Both the position numbers and the translations under genes were made by a program. The notes below the pieces were generated by a model, which saw only the letters and a program-made list of their open reading frames with translations, had not been told where the DNA came from and ran no database searches. From an uncultured Clostridia bacterium (GTDB lineage: Bacteria > Bacillota > Clostridia > Lachnospirales > Lachnospiraceae), in contig CALZBV010000010.1 in NCBI GenBank assembly GCA_945622055.1, positions 1-22,905 on the forward strand: a stretch of 22,905 bases of DNA. Direction: 5' to 3'. The number at the start of each line of letters is the position of its first letter. Within the stretch, counting starts at the first letter, position 1. This document shows positions 12,870-21,955 of the stretch, piece after piece.

Positions 12870-15800
12870 ATGTCAATGGCAGTTACCTTTGTGACCGGAC
12901 CGGCAGGGTCCGGAAAAACAGAATGGCTTTACCGGAAAATACTGGAAACGGCAAAGCAAAACGCAGACCGCATGGTTCTTGTGATTGTGCCGGAACAGTT
13001 TTCCCTGCAGACGATGCAGGATATCATAGGCCGCAGCGAAACAAAGAGCATGTCGAATGTGGAGGTATTAAGCTTTATGCGGCTTTCTTACCGTGTGTTT
13101 GAGGAGCTTGGCGTGGAGACAGGCAGGCTCCTTAGTGATATCGGAAAAAGCCTGATATTAAAACGTGTGCTGAACCGCATGGCCGGAGAACTCCGTTTGT
13201 TTGCCTCCGGCATAAAAAAGGCGGGCTTTCTGGATGAGCTGAAGTCCTTAATCTCTGAGTTTTACCAGTATGGAATTACGCCGGAGCAGGTCGCACAAAT
13301 GGCGGAGAGTGAAGAAGATGCCGTACTTTCGCGTAAGCTGTCTGAAATAGCACGGATGTATCAGGGATTTTCAGACGCGGTTGCGGGAAATTATCTTCCG
13401 ACAGAAACGATTTCGGACCGTCTGGCAGAGGTCATCGGTGATTCCTCGGTACTTTGTGGCTGTACGGTCTTTTTGGACGGATATACCGGTTTTACTCCCT
13501 CGCAGTATGGCCTTTTAAAAGCATTATTTCAGAAGGCAGAGAACTGTTACCTGACACTGACGGCTGAAAAAACGGAAGGGGTTGGGGCGGAACACGGGTT
13601 ATTTCATCTGACGCTTCGAACCAAACAGATTGTTACGGGGCTTGCTAAGGAAGTCGGCTGTGAAGCAGAAACAATGTATCTGCCGGAGGGAACGGTACTT
13701 CCGAGATTTTCCGGATCAGAAGCCCTGGCTGCTTTAGAGCAGGGGTTGTTCCGGTATCCGGCGCCGCCGCGGGTTTCCTGTGAAAATCAGGTGACGGCAT
13801 ATGCCCTGAAAAACCGCAATGAGGAGGCTGCGCTGATTGCAGCGGATCTTTCAAGAAGAGTGCGGACCGAGCACCTTCGTTACCGTCAGTTTGCGGTAAT
13901 TACCGGTGACATAGACGGATATGGGGAGATACTGTTTGAGGAGCTTACCAAAGCGGGAGTTCCGGCGTTTCTTGATAAAAAGCGTAAGATTTTACATAAT
14001 CCGTGTATCTCGTTGCTGCGAGCCGTGCTTCAGAATGCGCTGAATAACTACTCGTTTGATTCTGTATTCCGTTATCTGAAGAGTTCCCTGACGGATTTTT
14101 CCGAAAAGGAGATTTCTTCACTGGAAAACTATTGTCTGGCTTGTGGAATACGCGGAGAAAGCTCTTGGAAAAAGGACTGGGTATATCGCTACCGTACGAA
14201 GGAGAAGCTGGATTTAGCAGAGTTAAATCGCCTGCGCAGGCTCGTATATGAAACGCTTTCGGAGGTTACGGAGAAGCTGCTGAAGGAACCGACGGCGGGT
14301 GGAAAAACAAGAGCGCTGTATGAGTTTCTGGTGCGTAGCGGTGTGGAAGAAAAGCTGGGCACGGCGGCAGATGCATTTTCTGAAAAGGGGGATATGGTGC
14401 GTGCAGGTGAATACCGTCAGGTGTACCGAAACGTCATAGAGCTGTTTGATCATGTTATAGAGCTTTTAGACACCGAAGAGGTTTCGCTCAGGGAATACAT
14501 TGAGCTTCTGGAAACCGGATTTCGTGAGTGCAAAATCGGCCTTGTCCCGTCCTCTTTAGACAGCGTTGTCATTGGAGATCTGATGCGTACCCGTCTCGGA
14601 GAAATTGACGTGCTTTATCTTGCGGGTGCCAATGAAGGCGTAACGCCTCCGCCGGTCGGAACAGGGGGGCTCATCTCCGAGGTGGAACGTGAGAAGCTTT
14701 CGGAGCGTAAGGTTGAGCTTGCACCGGGACGAAAAGAGGCAATCTATACGGAGCAGTTTTATCTTTACTCCGTGCTTACGAAGCCACGCAGGAACCTGAT
14801 TCTTACGTTCAGTCGTCTGGCTTCGGATGGTGCTGCACTGCAATCGTCCTGGTTTGTGAAAAAGATAGGGGAGCTTTATACGGATTTTGAGATTCGTGAG
14901 CAGGAGAACGCCTCATTGCTTTCTTTATTAAAAAATGATGAGGGACATACCTATCTGATCGACGGTATCCGGCGCCTGGCTGCCGGGGAGCAGCTTACCG
15001 ATACAAAGTTTTGGGAATTGTACCGGAGAGAGGTTCTTCAAAATGGAGAACAGCTCCATCGTCTGCTTCAGACGGCATTTGTCGGAACTTCGACGGGAAA
15101 GCTTTCGGAAAAGATTGCAAAGCGTCTGTACGGTGCGGTTCTGTACGGAAGTGTGACGAGAATGGAGCGTTACGCTGCCTGTGCATTTTCACACTTTATT
15201 CAATATGGTCTGCAGCTTTCGGAACGCGCTGAGTACAAAATTGCGGCACCGGAGCTTGGAAATCTTTACCACACAGCACTGGAGATTTTTACCGGAAAGG
15301 TCAGAAAACAGGGATATTCCTGGCATACCCTGACGGAAGAGGTCCGGGAGATGCTTTGCGAGGAGAGTCTTTCAGAGGCTGTTAACATGGTGGAAAATCA
15401 GGTGTTTTCCGGAACGGAGCGAAACAAATACCTTGTGACGAAGGCAAAGCGTATATTATTAAAGGCGGTAGCTGTCCTGCAGCAGCAGATAAAGGGAGGA
15501 CTGTTTGAGCCGGAGCGCTGTGAAGCTTCCTTTGAACACAGCTCAAAATATGTTTCCCTACATGGAAAAATTGACCGCTACGATGTATGTGAAAATGACG
15601 GAAAGTGGTATCTTCGGGTGATTGACTATAAATCCGGGGCAAAGAGCTTTGATCTGACAGAGCTGTATTATGGTCTTCAGGTGCAGTTGGAGGTGTATCT
15701 GGCGGCAGCAGAGCAGCTTGCAGAAAAAGAGCACGGAACGAAAATGAACATAGCAGGTGCGTTCTATTTTCAGCTGGCAGACCCGTTCCTTCCGCGTGAG

Positions 15801-16232
15801 GAGTATTCGGAAGAAGAGGTACTTAAAAAGCTTCGTCCGGATGGAATCATCAATCGTGCACCTTCTGCGGTTACCGCGCTGGATACGGCATTTTATCAGG
15901 AAAACGGGGGACTTTGTCCGGAGGTTAAGTCGGTGCTTGTACCGGCGGAAACAGATAAAAACGGAGATTTGAAAGCAGCGACGATGGCAACGGATGAAGA
16001 GGGCTTTCGGGATATGATTGAGTTTGCGTACCGGAAGCTGGACAGGCAGGCACAGGAGATTTATGCGGGGGAGGCGAAGGCCAATCCTTACCGTAGAAAG
16101 AAAAAGACTGCGTGTGAGTATTGCAGCTTCCGGCAGATTTGCGGATTTGACAATCGTTTGCCGGAATTTACATATCGGAATCTGCCGGAGATCGGAAAAG
16201 ATGAAATCTGGAATAAACTAAGGGAGGTGTGA
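12870..16232 (+). CDS. addB: ATP-dependent helicase/nuclease subunit B
   Basis: A 1120-aa subunit of the AddAB (RexAB-type) complex that unwinds and resects double-strand DNA ends for RecA-mediated repair. The N-terminus has Walker A GPAGSGKT (9-16). The C-terminal RecB-like nuclease has GNLYHTALEIF and VIDYKSG (Asp919, Lys921), then QVQLEVYLAA. The iron-sulfur cluster cysteines expected of AddB are all present: Cys771 (AACAFSHF), and Cys1082, Cys1085 and Cys1091 (CEYCSFRQIC). The length fits the family (about 1160). The ribosome binding site AAGGAGG ends at 12866, only 3 nt before ATG 12870. ATG 12876 (MAVTFV) at 9 nt spacing may be the real start. The stop TGA overlaps the GTG that precedes the addA start, so the pair is translationally coupled. 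Confidence 0.95.
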   Translation: MSMAVTFVTGPAGSGKTEWLYRKILETAKQNADRMVLVIVPEQFSLQTMQDIIGRSETKSMSNVEVLSFMRLSYRVFEELGVETGRLLSDIGKSLILKRVLNRMAGELRLFASGIKKAGFLDELKSLISEFYQYGITPEQVAQMAESEEDAVLSRKLSEIARMYQGFSDAVAGNYLPTETISDRLAEVIGDSSVLCGCTVFLDGYTGFTPSQYGLLKALFQKAENCYLTLTAEKTEGVGAEHGLFHLTLRTKQIVTGLAKEVGCEAETMYLPEGTVLPRFSGSEALAALEQGLFRYPAPPRVSCENQVTAYALKNRNEEAALIAADLSRRVRTEHLRYRQFAVITGDIDGYGEILFEELTKAGVPAFLDKKRKILHNPCISLLRAVLQNALNNYSFDSVFRYLKSSLTDFSEKEISSLENYCLACGIRGESSWKKDWVYRYRTKEKLDLAELNRLRRLVYETLSEVTEKLLKEPTAGGKTRALYEFLVRSGVEEKLGTAADAFSEKGDMVRAGEYRQVYRNVIELFDHVIELLDTEEVSLREYIELLETGFRECKIGLVPSSLDSVVIGDLMRTRLGEIDVLYLAGANEGVTPPPVGTGGLISEVEREKLSERKVELAPGRKEAIYTEQFYLYSVLTKPRRNLILTFSRLASDGAALQSSWFVKKIGELYTDFEIREQENASLLSLLKNDEGHTYLIDGIRRLAAGEQLTDTKFWELYRREVLQNGEQLHRLLQTAFVGTSTGKLSEKIAKRLYGAVLYGSVTRMERYAACAFSHFIQYGLQLSERAEYKIAAPELGNLYHTALEIFTGKVRKQGYSWHTLTEEVREMLCEESLSEAVNMVENQVFSGTERNKYLVTKAKRILLKAVAVLQQQIKGGLFEPERCEASFEHSSKYVSLHGKIDRYDVCENDGKWYLRVIDYKSGAKSFDLTELYYGLQVQLEVYLAAAEQLAEKEHGTKMNIAGAFYFQLADPFLPREEYSEEEVLKKLRPDGIINRAPSAVTALDTAFYQENGGLCPEVKSVLVPAETDKNGDLKAATMATDEEGFRDMIEFAYRKLDRQAQEIYAGEAKANPYRRKKKTACEYCSFRQICGFDNRLPEFTYRNLPEIGKDEIWNKLREV

Positions 16233-16234
16233 GC

Positions 16235-19200
16235 ATGGGAGCAATATCTTTTACACCTAAGCAGCGTGAGGTCATTGAAGCAAGAAACAGTACAGTGCTT
16301 GTTTCCGCTGCTGCAGGCTCGGGGAAAACTGCGGTGCTTGTGCAGCGGGTAATTGAAAAGCTGTTGGATGAAAAAAAACCGCAGGATATCAACCGCCTGC
16401 TCGTAGTAACGTTTACGAATGCGGCAGCGGCACAGATGAAAGAACGTATCGGTAAACGTCTTTCCGAGGTGCTTTCCGAGAAGGAGCATGAGAACAATGT
16501 ACATCTGCAAAAGCAGGCATTATTGCTTCGGAATGCACCGATTACAACCCTTCATGGATTTTGCCTCAGTCTTCTTAGGGAGTTTTTCTATGAACTGGAT
16601 CTGGACCCTTCGTTTCGAATTGCAGAGGAGGGGGAGCTGACGCTTCTTCGTGCAGATGTTATGGAGGAACTTTTAGAGGAATACTATAGCGGAGAGAAAG
16701 AAGAGGAACAGGAGCTTTTTTTACGACTGACGGAATGCCTCGGTACCGGGAAAAATGATGACGCTCTGGTTGATACGATAGAAAAAATAGACCGTTTTGC
16801 GCAAAGTGCGCCATTTCCTGAAAGCTTTTATAAGGAAGCGGTAGAGCGGATGCAGTATTTTTCCGAGCATCGGGAAATCCCGGACGAGGACCCGTGCCTG
16901 AAAAGCATGACCGCACAGATGCTCCGGTTGTTTGCGGAATGCCGGTCTCTTTCGGAACATGCCCTTGCGCTTTGCGTGGCACCGGGAGGACCTGTGTCAT
17001 ACCGCGAAGCGGTGGAGGACGATGTGGCTTTTTTTACGGAGCTTACAAAGGCAAAAAGCTATGAGGACATCAGGGCTATGCTTTCCATGCATCCGAAGTT
17101 TGCAAAGCTTTCCACGAAAAAATGTGACACGACGGAAGAACAAAAGGAAAAGGTAAAGCAGCTGCGCACAGAATATAAAAAGGAAATCGACCGGGTCTGG
17201 AAGGATTTCTTTTTTGCAACCAGAGAACAGATGGCACAGGATATGGCAGATATGGCGCCGCTTGCGATACTGTTGCTTTCCCTTTGCCGGCAGTACCGGA
17301 GCCGTTTTGCAAAGGCAAAGGCGGAACGTGCAATTCTGGATTTTTCTGATTTGGAGCATTATGCGGTACGTCTTTTGGTTTCAGAGACCCCGGACGGCTT
17401 CGTTACGACCGAAACTGCAAAGCAGATCCGGGAGCGCTTTGATGAGATTATGGTGGATGAGTGTCAGGACAGTAACCGGATTCAGGACCTTCTGACCTGG
17501 AGTATTTCAGGGGAAGAAGAGGGACGCCCGAACCGGTTTATGGTTGGGGATGTCAAACAAAGCATTTATAAGTTCCGTATGGCAATGCCGGAGCTTTTCA
17601 TGAAAAAGTATGAGGAATACGGAGAGGAGGGTCCCTTCCGAAAAATCGTTTTAGGCCGTAATTTCCGGAGCAGGGCATCTGTAGTGGATTATGTAAATGC
17701 GGTATTTTCCCTGATTATGCGAAAGGACTTTGGAGGAATCGAATATGATGACGAGGCAAAGCTGTACTGTCATGCAGCGTATCCTTCGGATACCGGGGAA
17801 AACAAAACGGAACTGATTCTGACGGAGCTTACCACAGAGGAGGATACGGAAGAAAGTCCGGAAAAGGTTGCACGTGAGGCATACACGGTCGGCGGAAGAA
17901 TTAAAGAGCTTCTTACAACACAATTTCCGGTTACGGACGGAGAGGAAACGCTTCCTTCCGGAGAAACCGTGAAAAAAACGCGTCCGATCCGGTATGGAGA
18001 TATTACGATACTGTTTCGTTCAATGAGTGGCTGTGCGGAGCAGTTTTTGGAGGTTTTTTCGGAGCTTTCGATTCCGGCGGTAGCGGAAACCCGGACCGGA
18101 TATTTTCAGGCCCAGGAGGTCTGTGTCGCGTTGAATGCACTGCGAATTCTTGACAATCCGCGGCAGGATATCCCGCTTGTGTCTGTTCTTCATTCGGAAA
18201 TGGTCGGCATGACAGAAGAAGAGCTGGCGGCAGTACGTGTTATTACGAAACGGGAGAAGGGAGAACCGCAGATCTGCTTTTATGAAGCTGTGAAGGAATT
18301 TCTTTTCGTAACGGGGGATGCGGAGCAAAAAGAGGAGCCGGTGGTTTTGGTATTGGAAACTGCAAGGAAAAAACTGCTCCGGTTCTTTTCCTGGTATCAG
18401 GAGCTTTATGAAAAGAAGGCGTATGTCGGAGTGCCGGAGCTGTTAGCGGAATTGTTTTCCAAAACCGCATATCCGGATTTTGTCCGGGTAAAGGCCGGTG
18501 GAGAGCGGCGAGCCGAGAATCTTTATATGCTGATTGAAAAGGCAAAGAGCTTTGAGGAGACAAGCTATTCCGGTATTTTCGATTTTATCCGTTATGTGGA
18601 ACGGCTGGTTCGTTATGAAATTGACAGCGGAGAGGCGCAGACGGCTTCCGGTGCAGATGCGGTACGGCTGATGAGCATTCACAAAAGTAAAGGACTGGAG
18701 GCACCGGTAGTATTTGTCTGCGGTCTTTCCGGGCAGTTTAATTTTCGGGATGTGTATGCAGAGGTTGTACTTCATACGGAAATCGGAATCGGTATGAAAT
18801 ATCGGGACGAGAAGTTACGTGTGGAAGCACCGACGCTTTACAAAAAGGGAATATCCGATTGCCTGAAAAAAGATATGCTCTCCGAGGAGCTTCGTGTGCT
18901 TTATGTAGCGCTTACAAGAGCACAGGAAAAGCTGATTTTATCGGCAACGGTAAAGACGAGAGAAGATTTTGAGGAAAAGGTGGGTAAGACAGACACAAAC
19001 GGAGAGGTGGTCAGGCTGACGCAATTAGCCTCTGCGCGTTCCTATTTGGATTTTCTGCTCCCAACCATCGGAAGCTGCTGCCGGCAGGGCTGCCTTGAAG
19101 TAAAAGCAGGAGAATGCACGGAGCAGAGTACAGAGGCAGCTGTGCTTGCACAGGAAGCAAAACGTATCGAACGGTTAAAGCGTCTGGAAGAAATCAGACA

Positions 19201-20056
19201 GCGTCCGGTAGATTGTACAGAGGATGAGGAACTGTTTTTGGAGCTTGGTCAGCGAAAAAGCTTCCGGTATCCATATCCTCATTACTCCGGGAAACGGAAG
19301 CTTTCGGTATCGGAGCTTAAGAAGGCTGCTTATGAGGAAGAGGTGCAGGAGGAGCTGTTTCCGGAAAAGCAGGAAGCATGCATCCCCAAATTTGCAAAGA
19401 CACGGGAGGAAGAGCTTCATGGCCTGTCAGGAAGTGAACGGGGCACGTTATATCACCGTATCATGGAATGCATGGATTTTCAGAAGGAATACCGAAGTCA
19501 GGAACAGATTGAAGCAGAGCTTGAACGGCTGGTTATGCTTGGACGGCTCCGGAGCGATGTAAAGAAACTGATTTCGATAAAAAAGCTTCAGCAGTTCTTT
19601 GCGTCCGGGCTGGCAGAAAGAATGCAGGCTGCGGCAAGGAAAGGCTTGCTTCGAAAGGAGCAGCCGTTTGTCATCGGAATTCCGTATGAGGAGCTTTACG
19701 GAGCAGAAGGTAACGATAAGAACCACGCGAAAGCTGCAGAAACCGTAGCTGGCTTAGAAAAAAGCGATGTGAAAATTGCGGGAGCTGTAGAAGACTTGCA
19801 GGAAACTGCGACAGAATATATCATGGTTCAGGGAATCATTGATGCCTGCTTTGAAGAAAATGATGAGCTTGTGCTCGTGGATTACAAAACAGATTCTGTT
19901 TCAACAGGGGTCAGGGAGGAACTGACGAAGCGTTACCGGACGCAGCTTCAGCTTTACGCACGTGCACTTACCCAGATGACAGGAAAGAAGGTTCATGAAA
20001 AACTGATTTACGCCTTTTCCAATGGTGAGGCCTTTGCGGTTGCGGATGATGCATGA
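16235..20056 (+). CDS. addA: ATP-dependent helicase/nuclease subunit A
   Basis: A 1273-aa UvrD/Rep-type helicase fused to a RecB-type nuclease, the motor and second nuclease of AddAB. Helicase motifs in order are: Walker A AAAGSGKT (25-32), Ia VTFTNAAAAQMKERI, motif II VDECQDS, motif III VGDVKQSIYKFRMA, motif IV LGRNFRSR, motif V RLMSIHKSKGLEAPVVFV and motif VI RVLYVALTRAQEKL. The C-terminal nuclease has GTLYHRIME, VQGIIDACFEE and VDYKTDSV (Asp1216, Lys1218), then QLQLYARAL. I chose ATG 16235, 7 nt after GGGAGG (16222-16227). GTG 16229 overlaps the addB stop but is 1 nt from that site. About 30 residues of low-similarity sequence (roughly 1163-1195) appear to be inserted between nuclease motifs. 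The gene ends the operon at a terminator. Confidence 0.96.
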   Translation: MGAISFTPKQREVIEARNSTVLVSAAAGSGKTAVLVQRVIEKLLDEKKPQDINRLLVVTFTNAAAAQMKERIGKRLSEVLSEKEHENNVHLQKQALLLRNAPITTLHGFCLSLLREFFYELDLDPSFRIAEEGELTLLRADVMEELLEEYYSGEKEEEQELFLRLTECLGTGKNDDALVDTIEKIDRFAQSAPFPESFYKEAVERMQYFSEHREIPDEDPCLKSMTAQMLRLFAECRSLSEHALALCVAPGGPVSYREAVEDDVAFFTELTKAKSYEDIRAMLSMHPKFAKLSTKKCDTTEEQKEKVKQLRTEYKKEIDRVWKDFFFATREQMAQDMADMAPLAILLLSLCRQYRSRFAKAKAERAILDFSDLEHYAVRLLVSETPDGFVTTETAKQIRERFDEIMVDECQDSNRIQDLLTWSISGEEEGRPNRFMVGDVKQSIYKFRMAMPELFMKKYEEYGEEGPFRKIVLGRNFRSRASVVDYVNAVFSLIMRKDFGGIEYDDEAKLYCHAAYPSDTGENKTELILTELTTEEDTEESPEKVAREAYTVGGRIKELLTTQFPVTDGEETLPSGETVKKTRPIRYGDITILFRSMSGCAEQFLEVFSELSIPAVAETRTGYFQAQEVCVALNALRILDNPRQDIPLVSVLHSEMVGMTEEELAAVRVITKREKGEPQICFYEAVKEFLFVTGDAEQKEEPVVLVLETARKKLLRFFSWYQELYEKKAYVGVPELLAELFSKTAYPDFVRVKAGGERRAENLYMLIEKAKSFEETSYSGIFDFIRYVERLVRYEIDSGEAQTASGADAVRLMSIHKSKGLEAPVVFVCGLSGQFNFRDVYAEVVLHTEIGIGMKYRDEKLRVEAPTLYKKGISDCLKKDMLSEELRVLYVALTRAQEKLILSATVKTREDFEEKVGKTDTNGEVVRLTQLASARSYLDFLLPTIGSCCRQGCLEVKAGECTEQSTEAAVLAQEAKRIERLKRLEEIRQRPVDCTEDEELFLELGQRKSFRYPYPHYSGKRKLSVSELKKAAYEEEVQEELFPEKQEACIPKFAKTREEELHGLSGSERGTLYHRIMECMDFQKEYRSQEQIEAELERLVMLGRLRSDVKKLISIKKLQQFFASGLAERMQAAARKGLLRKEQPFVIGIPYEELYGAEGNDKNHAKAAETVAGLEKSDVKIAGAVEDLQETATEYIMVQGIIDACFEENDELVLVDYKTDSVSTGVREELTKRYRTQLQLYARALTQMTGKKVHEKLIYAFSNGEAFAVADDA

Positions 20057-20127
20057 GTCCTGCAGAAGAAGGCGGTATGGGTTTACAGTCCCTTTGTTTT
20101 TACATAAGAAGACGTACCAAGAGCAGA

Positions 20128-20169
20128 AATGCTACTGTGTTACCTTTTGGCATCACAGTAGCATTTTTT
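20128..20169 (+). terminator. Terminator after addA
   Basis: ATGCTACTGTG (20129-20139) pairs perfectly with CACAGTAGCAT (20154-20164), around a 14-nt loop, followed by a T-run to 20169. It lies between convergent genes; the - strand tail is poor in T, so it mainly serves addBA. Confidence 0.88.
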
Positions 20170-20191
20170 ATGGCTGTTTTACGGCCCTTTT

Positions 20192-20905
20192 TTAAACCAG
20201 ATAAAAATATATCATCAGGTAATGGCACAGGGTACCGCCCAGACAGAAACAATGGAATATTTCATGAAGTCCAAAGTTTGGGTGACGGTTATCAAAAAAC
20301 GGAAGCTTTAAGGCATAAATCACACCCCCAATGGTGTAAATGATGCCACCGGTAAGAAGCAGCGCAAAGGAGCCCGGCTCGGTGCATTTAAGAATCTGTG
20401 GAAAAGCAAGCAAACAGCACCAGCCCATAGCTACATAAATTATAGAAGAAACCCATTTCGGACAGTGGATGAAAAACAGGCACTGGAAGATTCCGATAAA
20501 TGCAATACCCCAAACTACTGTCAGAAGAAGACGTCCGCTGCTCTTTGGGAGTCCCAGCATGCAAACCGGAGTGTAGGTGCCGGCAATCAACAGGTAGATC
20601 ATCATATGATCCAGTCTCTTTAAAATAGAAAAACTACGCCGGCTTCTTCCAAAAGAATGGTAGAGCGTGCTGGCACTGTACAGACAGAACATTCCAAGGA
20701 GGAAGATACTGCAGGCAAACAGTGCGCGCGGTTCCGATGAAGCTCTTCTTAATAGAGGAAATGCACCGAATATTGCAAAAACCACACCGATGAAATGGGT
20801 GTAAGCACTTCCGGGCTGCCGTGGAAAACTGCAGGAAATTGCGTCCTTTGAGCACTTTTCGTTTGAAGCAGAAAAGCAGATTTTTTTAGTATTCGTAAGT
20901 TCCAT
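20192..20905 (-). CDS. Hemolysin III/PAQR-family membrane protein
   Basis: A 237-aa protein with seven predicted membrane helices of the HlyIII/YqfA/PAQR family. The metal-binding hallmarks are present: STLYHSF (His83), RLDHMMIYLLIAGTYTP (Asp99, His100) and FGLHEIFHCF (His214, His218). These match the zinc site known in adiponectin-receptor structures. An N-terminal hydrophilic stretch of about 35 residues with four cysteines (C10, C18, C25 and one in the helix region) precedes helix 1. I chose ATG 20905 because AAAGGA lies 9 nt upstream on the - strand; ATG 20935 would add ten residues without a ribosome binding site. The hemolysin name is historical. Bacterial members have been linked to membrane lipid homeostasis. 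That would fit its position divergent from the fatty acid cluster, but this is inference. Confidence 0.9.
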   Translation of the reverse strand: MELTNTKKICFSASNEKCSKDAISCSFPRQPGSAYTHFIGVVFAIFGAFPLLRRASSEPRALFACSIFLLGMFCLYSASTLYHSFGRSRRSFSILKRLDHMMIYLLIAGTYTPVCMLGLPKSSGRLLLTVVWGIAFIGIFQCLFFIHCPKWVSSIIYVAMGWCCLLAFPQILKCTEPGSFALLLTGGIIYTIGGVIYALKLPFFDNRHPNFGLHEIFHCFCLGGTLCHYLMIYFYLV

Positions 20906-20935
20906 AAACACACATCCTTTCTTTATATACCTCAT

Positions 20936-21076
20936 AAAACGTTATTAAAAAATGTTATACATAGTTTTGAAAACCACATAAAGTATAATATGATACTAGC
21001 ACATATATTATACAAATGCAAGTGCTTTTTAAAAATAGTCGGAGTATTGATTATATTGTTTATTTTCTTCAAATTT
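20936..21076. other. AT-rich gap upstream of hlyIII and acpP
   Basis: No gene is seen. The stretch holds small inverted repeats, GTTTTGAAAAC (20964-20974) and AGTAT/ATACT (20982-20986 with 20993-20997). A weak - strand promoter candidate for the hemolysin III gene, TTGCAT then TAGTAT at 17 bp, lies around 21022-20994. None is convincing alone. Confidence 0.4.
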
Positions 21077-21110
21077 TCTGATTGACAAGAGGATGGCAAT
21101 CAGATATAAT
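21077..21110 (+). promoter_or_regulatory. Consensus promoter of acpP-accBC embedded in an inverted repeat
   Basis: TTGACA (21082-21087), a 17-bp spacer and TATAAT (21105-21110) make a perfect sigma-A promoter, with a start near 21117. A perfect inverted repeat, TCTGATTG (21077-21084) and CAATCAGA (21097-21104), has 8-bp arms and a 12-bp gap. It covers the first three bases of the -35 box and abuts the -10 box. Arm centres are 20 bp apart, about two helical turns, as expected for a dimeric repressor. Confidence 0.85.
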
Positions 21111-21179
21111 CACACAATGTAAATATATTTATCTAAATAAAATTAACTAAATTTATTGCGAGAAAAGGAGAACAAAACA

Positions 21180-21410
21180 ATGGTATTTGACAAGGTAAAG
21201 GAAATTATCGTGGAGACAACCAACTGTGATGAGGAGAAGGTAGTTGCCGGTGCAAATTTAAAGGATGATCTCGGAATTGATTCCCTTGATGCAATGGAGC
21301 TTTCCATGGCACTGGAAGATGCTTATGGTATTACCATTGAGGAAGAGGCTCTGCATAGCTTTGTAACTGTTTCGGATATCGTTACATACATTGAGCAGCA
21401 TACCGCTTAA
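21180..21410 (+). CDS. acpP: Acyl carrier protein
   Basis: A 76-aa acidic carrier that holds growing acyl chains on 4'-phosphopantetheine during fatty acid synthesis. The attachment site is Ser in LGIDSLDAMELSMALED, and helix III follows (VTVSDIVTYIEQH). Length and charge fit the family. I chose ATG 21180: AAGGAG at 21165-21170 lies 9 nt upstream. An in-frame TTG at 21156 would add eight residues and place the ribosome binding site inside the coding region. The gene is the first of acpP-accB-accC, behind a consensus promoter and a leader of about 63 nt that is very AT-rich, with two CTAAAT copies. A stable hairpin after the stop separates it from accB. Confidence 0.95.
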   Translation: MVFDKVKEIIVETTNCDEEKVVAGANLKDDLGIDSLDAMELSMALEDAYGITIEEEALHSFVTVSDIVTYIEQHTA

Positions 21411-21448
21411 GAGTGATTGAAATTTTTGCAGGTTCTATGACAAAGGCA

Positions 21449-21470
21449 CAGGCGTCCGAAAGGACGCCTG
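21449..21470 (+). promoter_or_regulatory. GAAA-capped intercistronic hairpin between acpP and accB
   Basis: CAGGCGTCC (21449-21457) pairs perfectly with GGACGCCTG (21462-21470) around a GAAA tetraloop (21458-21461). The sequence after it, TAGAAAACAAA, has no T-run, so it is not a normal intrinsic terminator. It may stabilise or mark a processing point at the 3' end of acpP mRNA. Confidence 0.7.
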
Positions 21471-21513
21471 TAGAAAACAAAAAGAATGTATACGGTCGGA
21501 AAGACAGGGAATT

Positions 21514-21945
21514 ATGGAATTGAAAAATATTTATGAGATTTGGGATCGTTTTGACGAGTCCGCGGCAACAGAGTTAGAGCTTGAGATGCAGGGGGTTCGT
21601 TTTTGTTTAAAGAAACAGGCGGCGACAACAGTACAGAAGATGGAACCGCAGGCAGTTTTGGAAGACCGCACAAAAAAAGAGGAACCAAAAGCAAAGCCTG
21701 AGCAGGCAGAGGTTACCGAGGTAAAAGCACCATTGGTCGGAACGTTTTATCGCGGTTCGGCCCCGGAGGAAGAACCGTTTGTGAAGCTTGGCCAGCGGGT
21801 GGAAAAAGGCGAAGTGATTGGTATAATTGAGGCGATGAAGCTGATGAATGAAGTGACCGCACCAAAGGCGGGAATTGTTGAGGAAATTATGGCAGAGGAT
21901 GGTTGTATGGTGGAATACAACCAGGTGCTGCTTACGATAAAATAG
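21514..21945 (+). CDS. accB: Biotin carboxyl carrier protein of acetyl-CoA carboxylase
   Basis: A 143-aa carrier subunit whose biotin shuttles CO2 from biotin carboxylase (AccC) to carboxyltransferase in making malonyl-CoA. The N-terminal 30 residues (NIYEIWDRFDESAATELELE) form the usual helical segment. A flexible Lys/Glu/Pro-rich linker spans about 40-70. The C-terminal biotinyl domain starts VKAPLVGTFYRG and contains the thumb and the biotinylation motif EAMKLMNE with its target Lys, then the VEEIMAEDGCMVEYNQVLL barrel end. The ribosome binding site is modest (CAGGGA at 21505-21510). accC starts 10 nt after the stop with a strong site, so the two are co-expressed. Confidence 0.95.
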   Translation: MELKNIYEIWDRFDESAATELELEMQGVRFCLKKQAATTVQKMEPQAVLEDRTKKEEPKAKPEQAEVTEVKAPLVGTFYRGSAPEEEPFVKLGQRVEKGEVIGIIEAMKLMNEVTAPKAGIVEEIMAEDGCMVEYNQVLLTIK

Positions 21946-21955
21946 GAGGCTTCGC

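Noticed and set aside
20053..20343. 96-aa + strand ORF overlapping the addA stop (ATGA)
   Set aside because: It reads through the addA terminator and into the antisense of the hemolysin III gene; no ribosome binding site and no recognisable domain.
20999..21036. AGCAC/GTGCT hairpin followed by TTTTT in the hlyIII-acpP gap
   Set aside because: Only a 5-bp stem with a long loop and no upstream + strand gene to terminate.
21449..21480. Hairpin after acpP as a Rho-independent terminator
   Set aside because: There is no T-run on the + side, and the - strand side is also poor. It is listed as an intercistronic structure instead.
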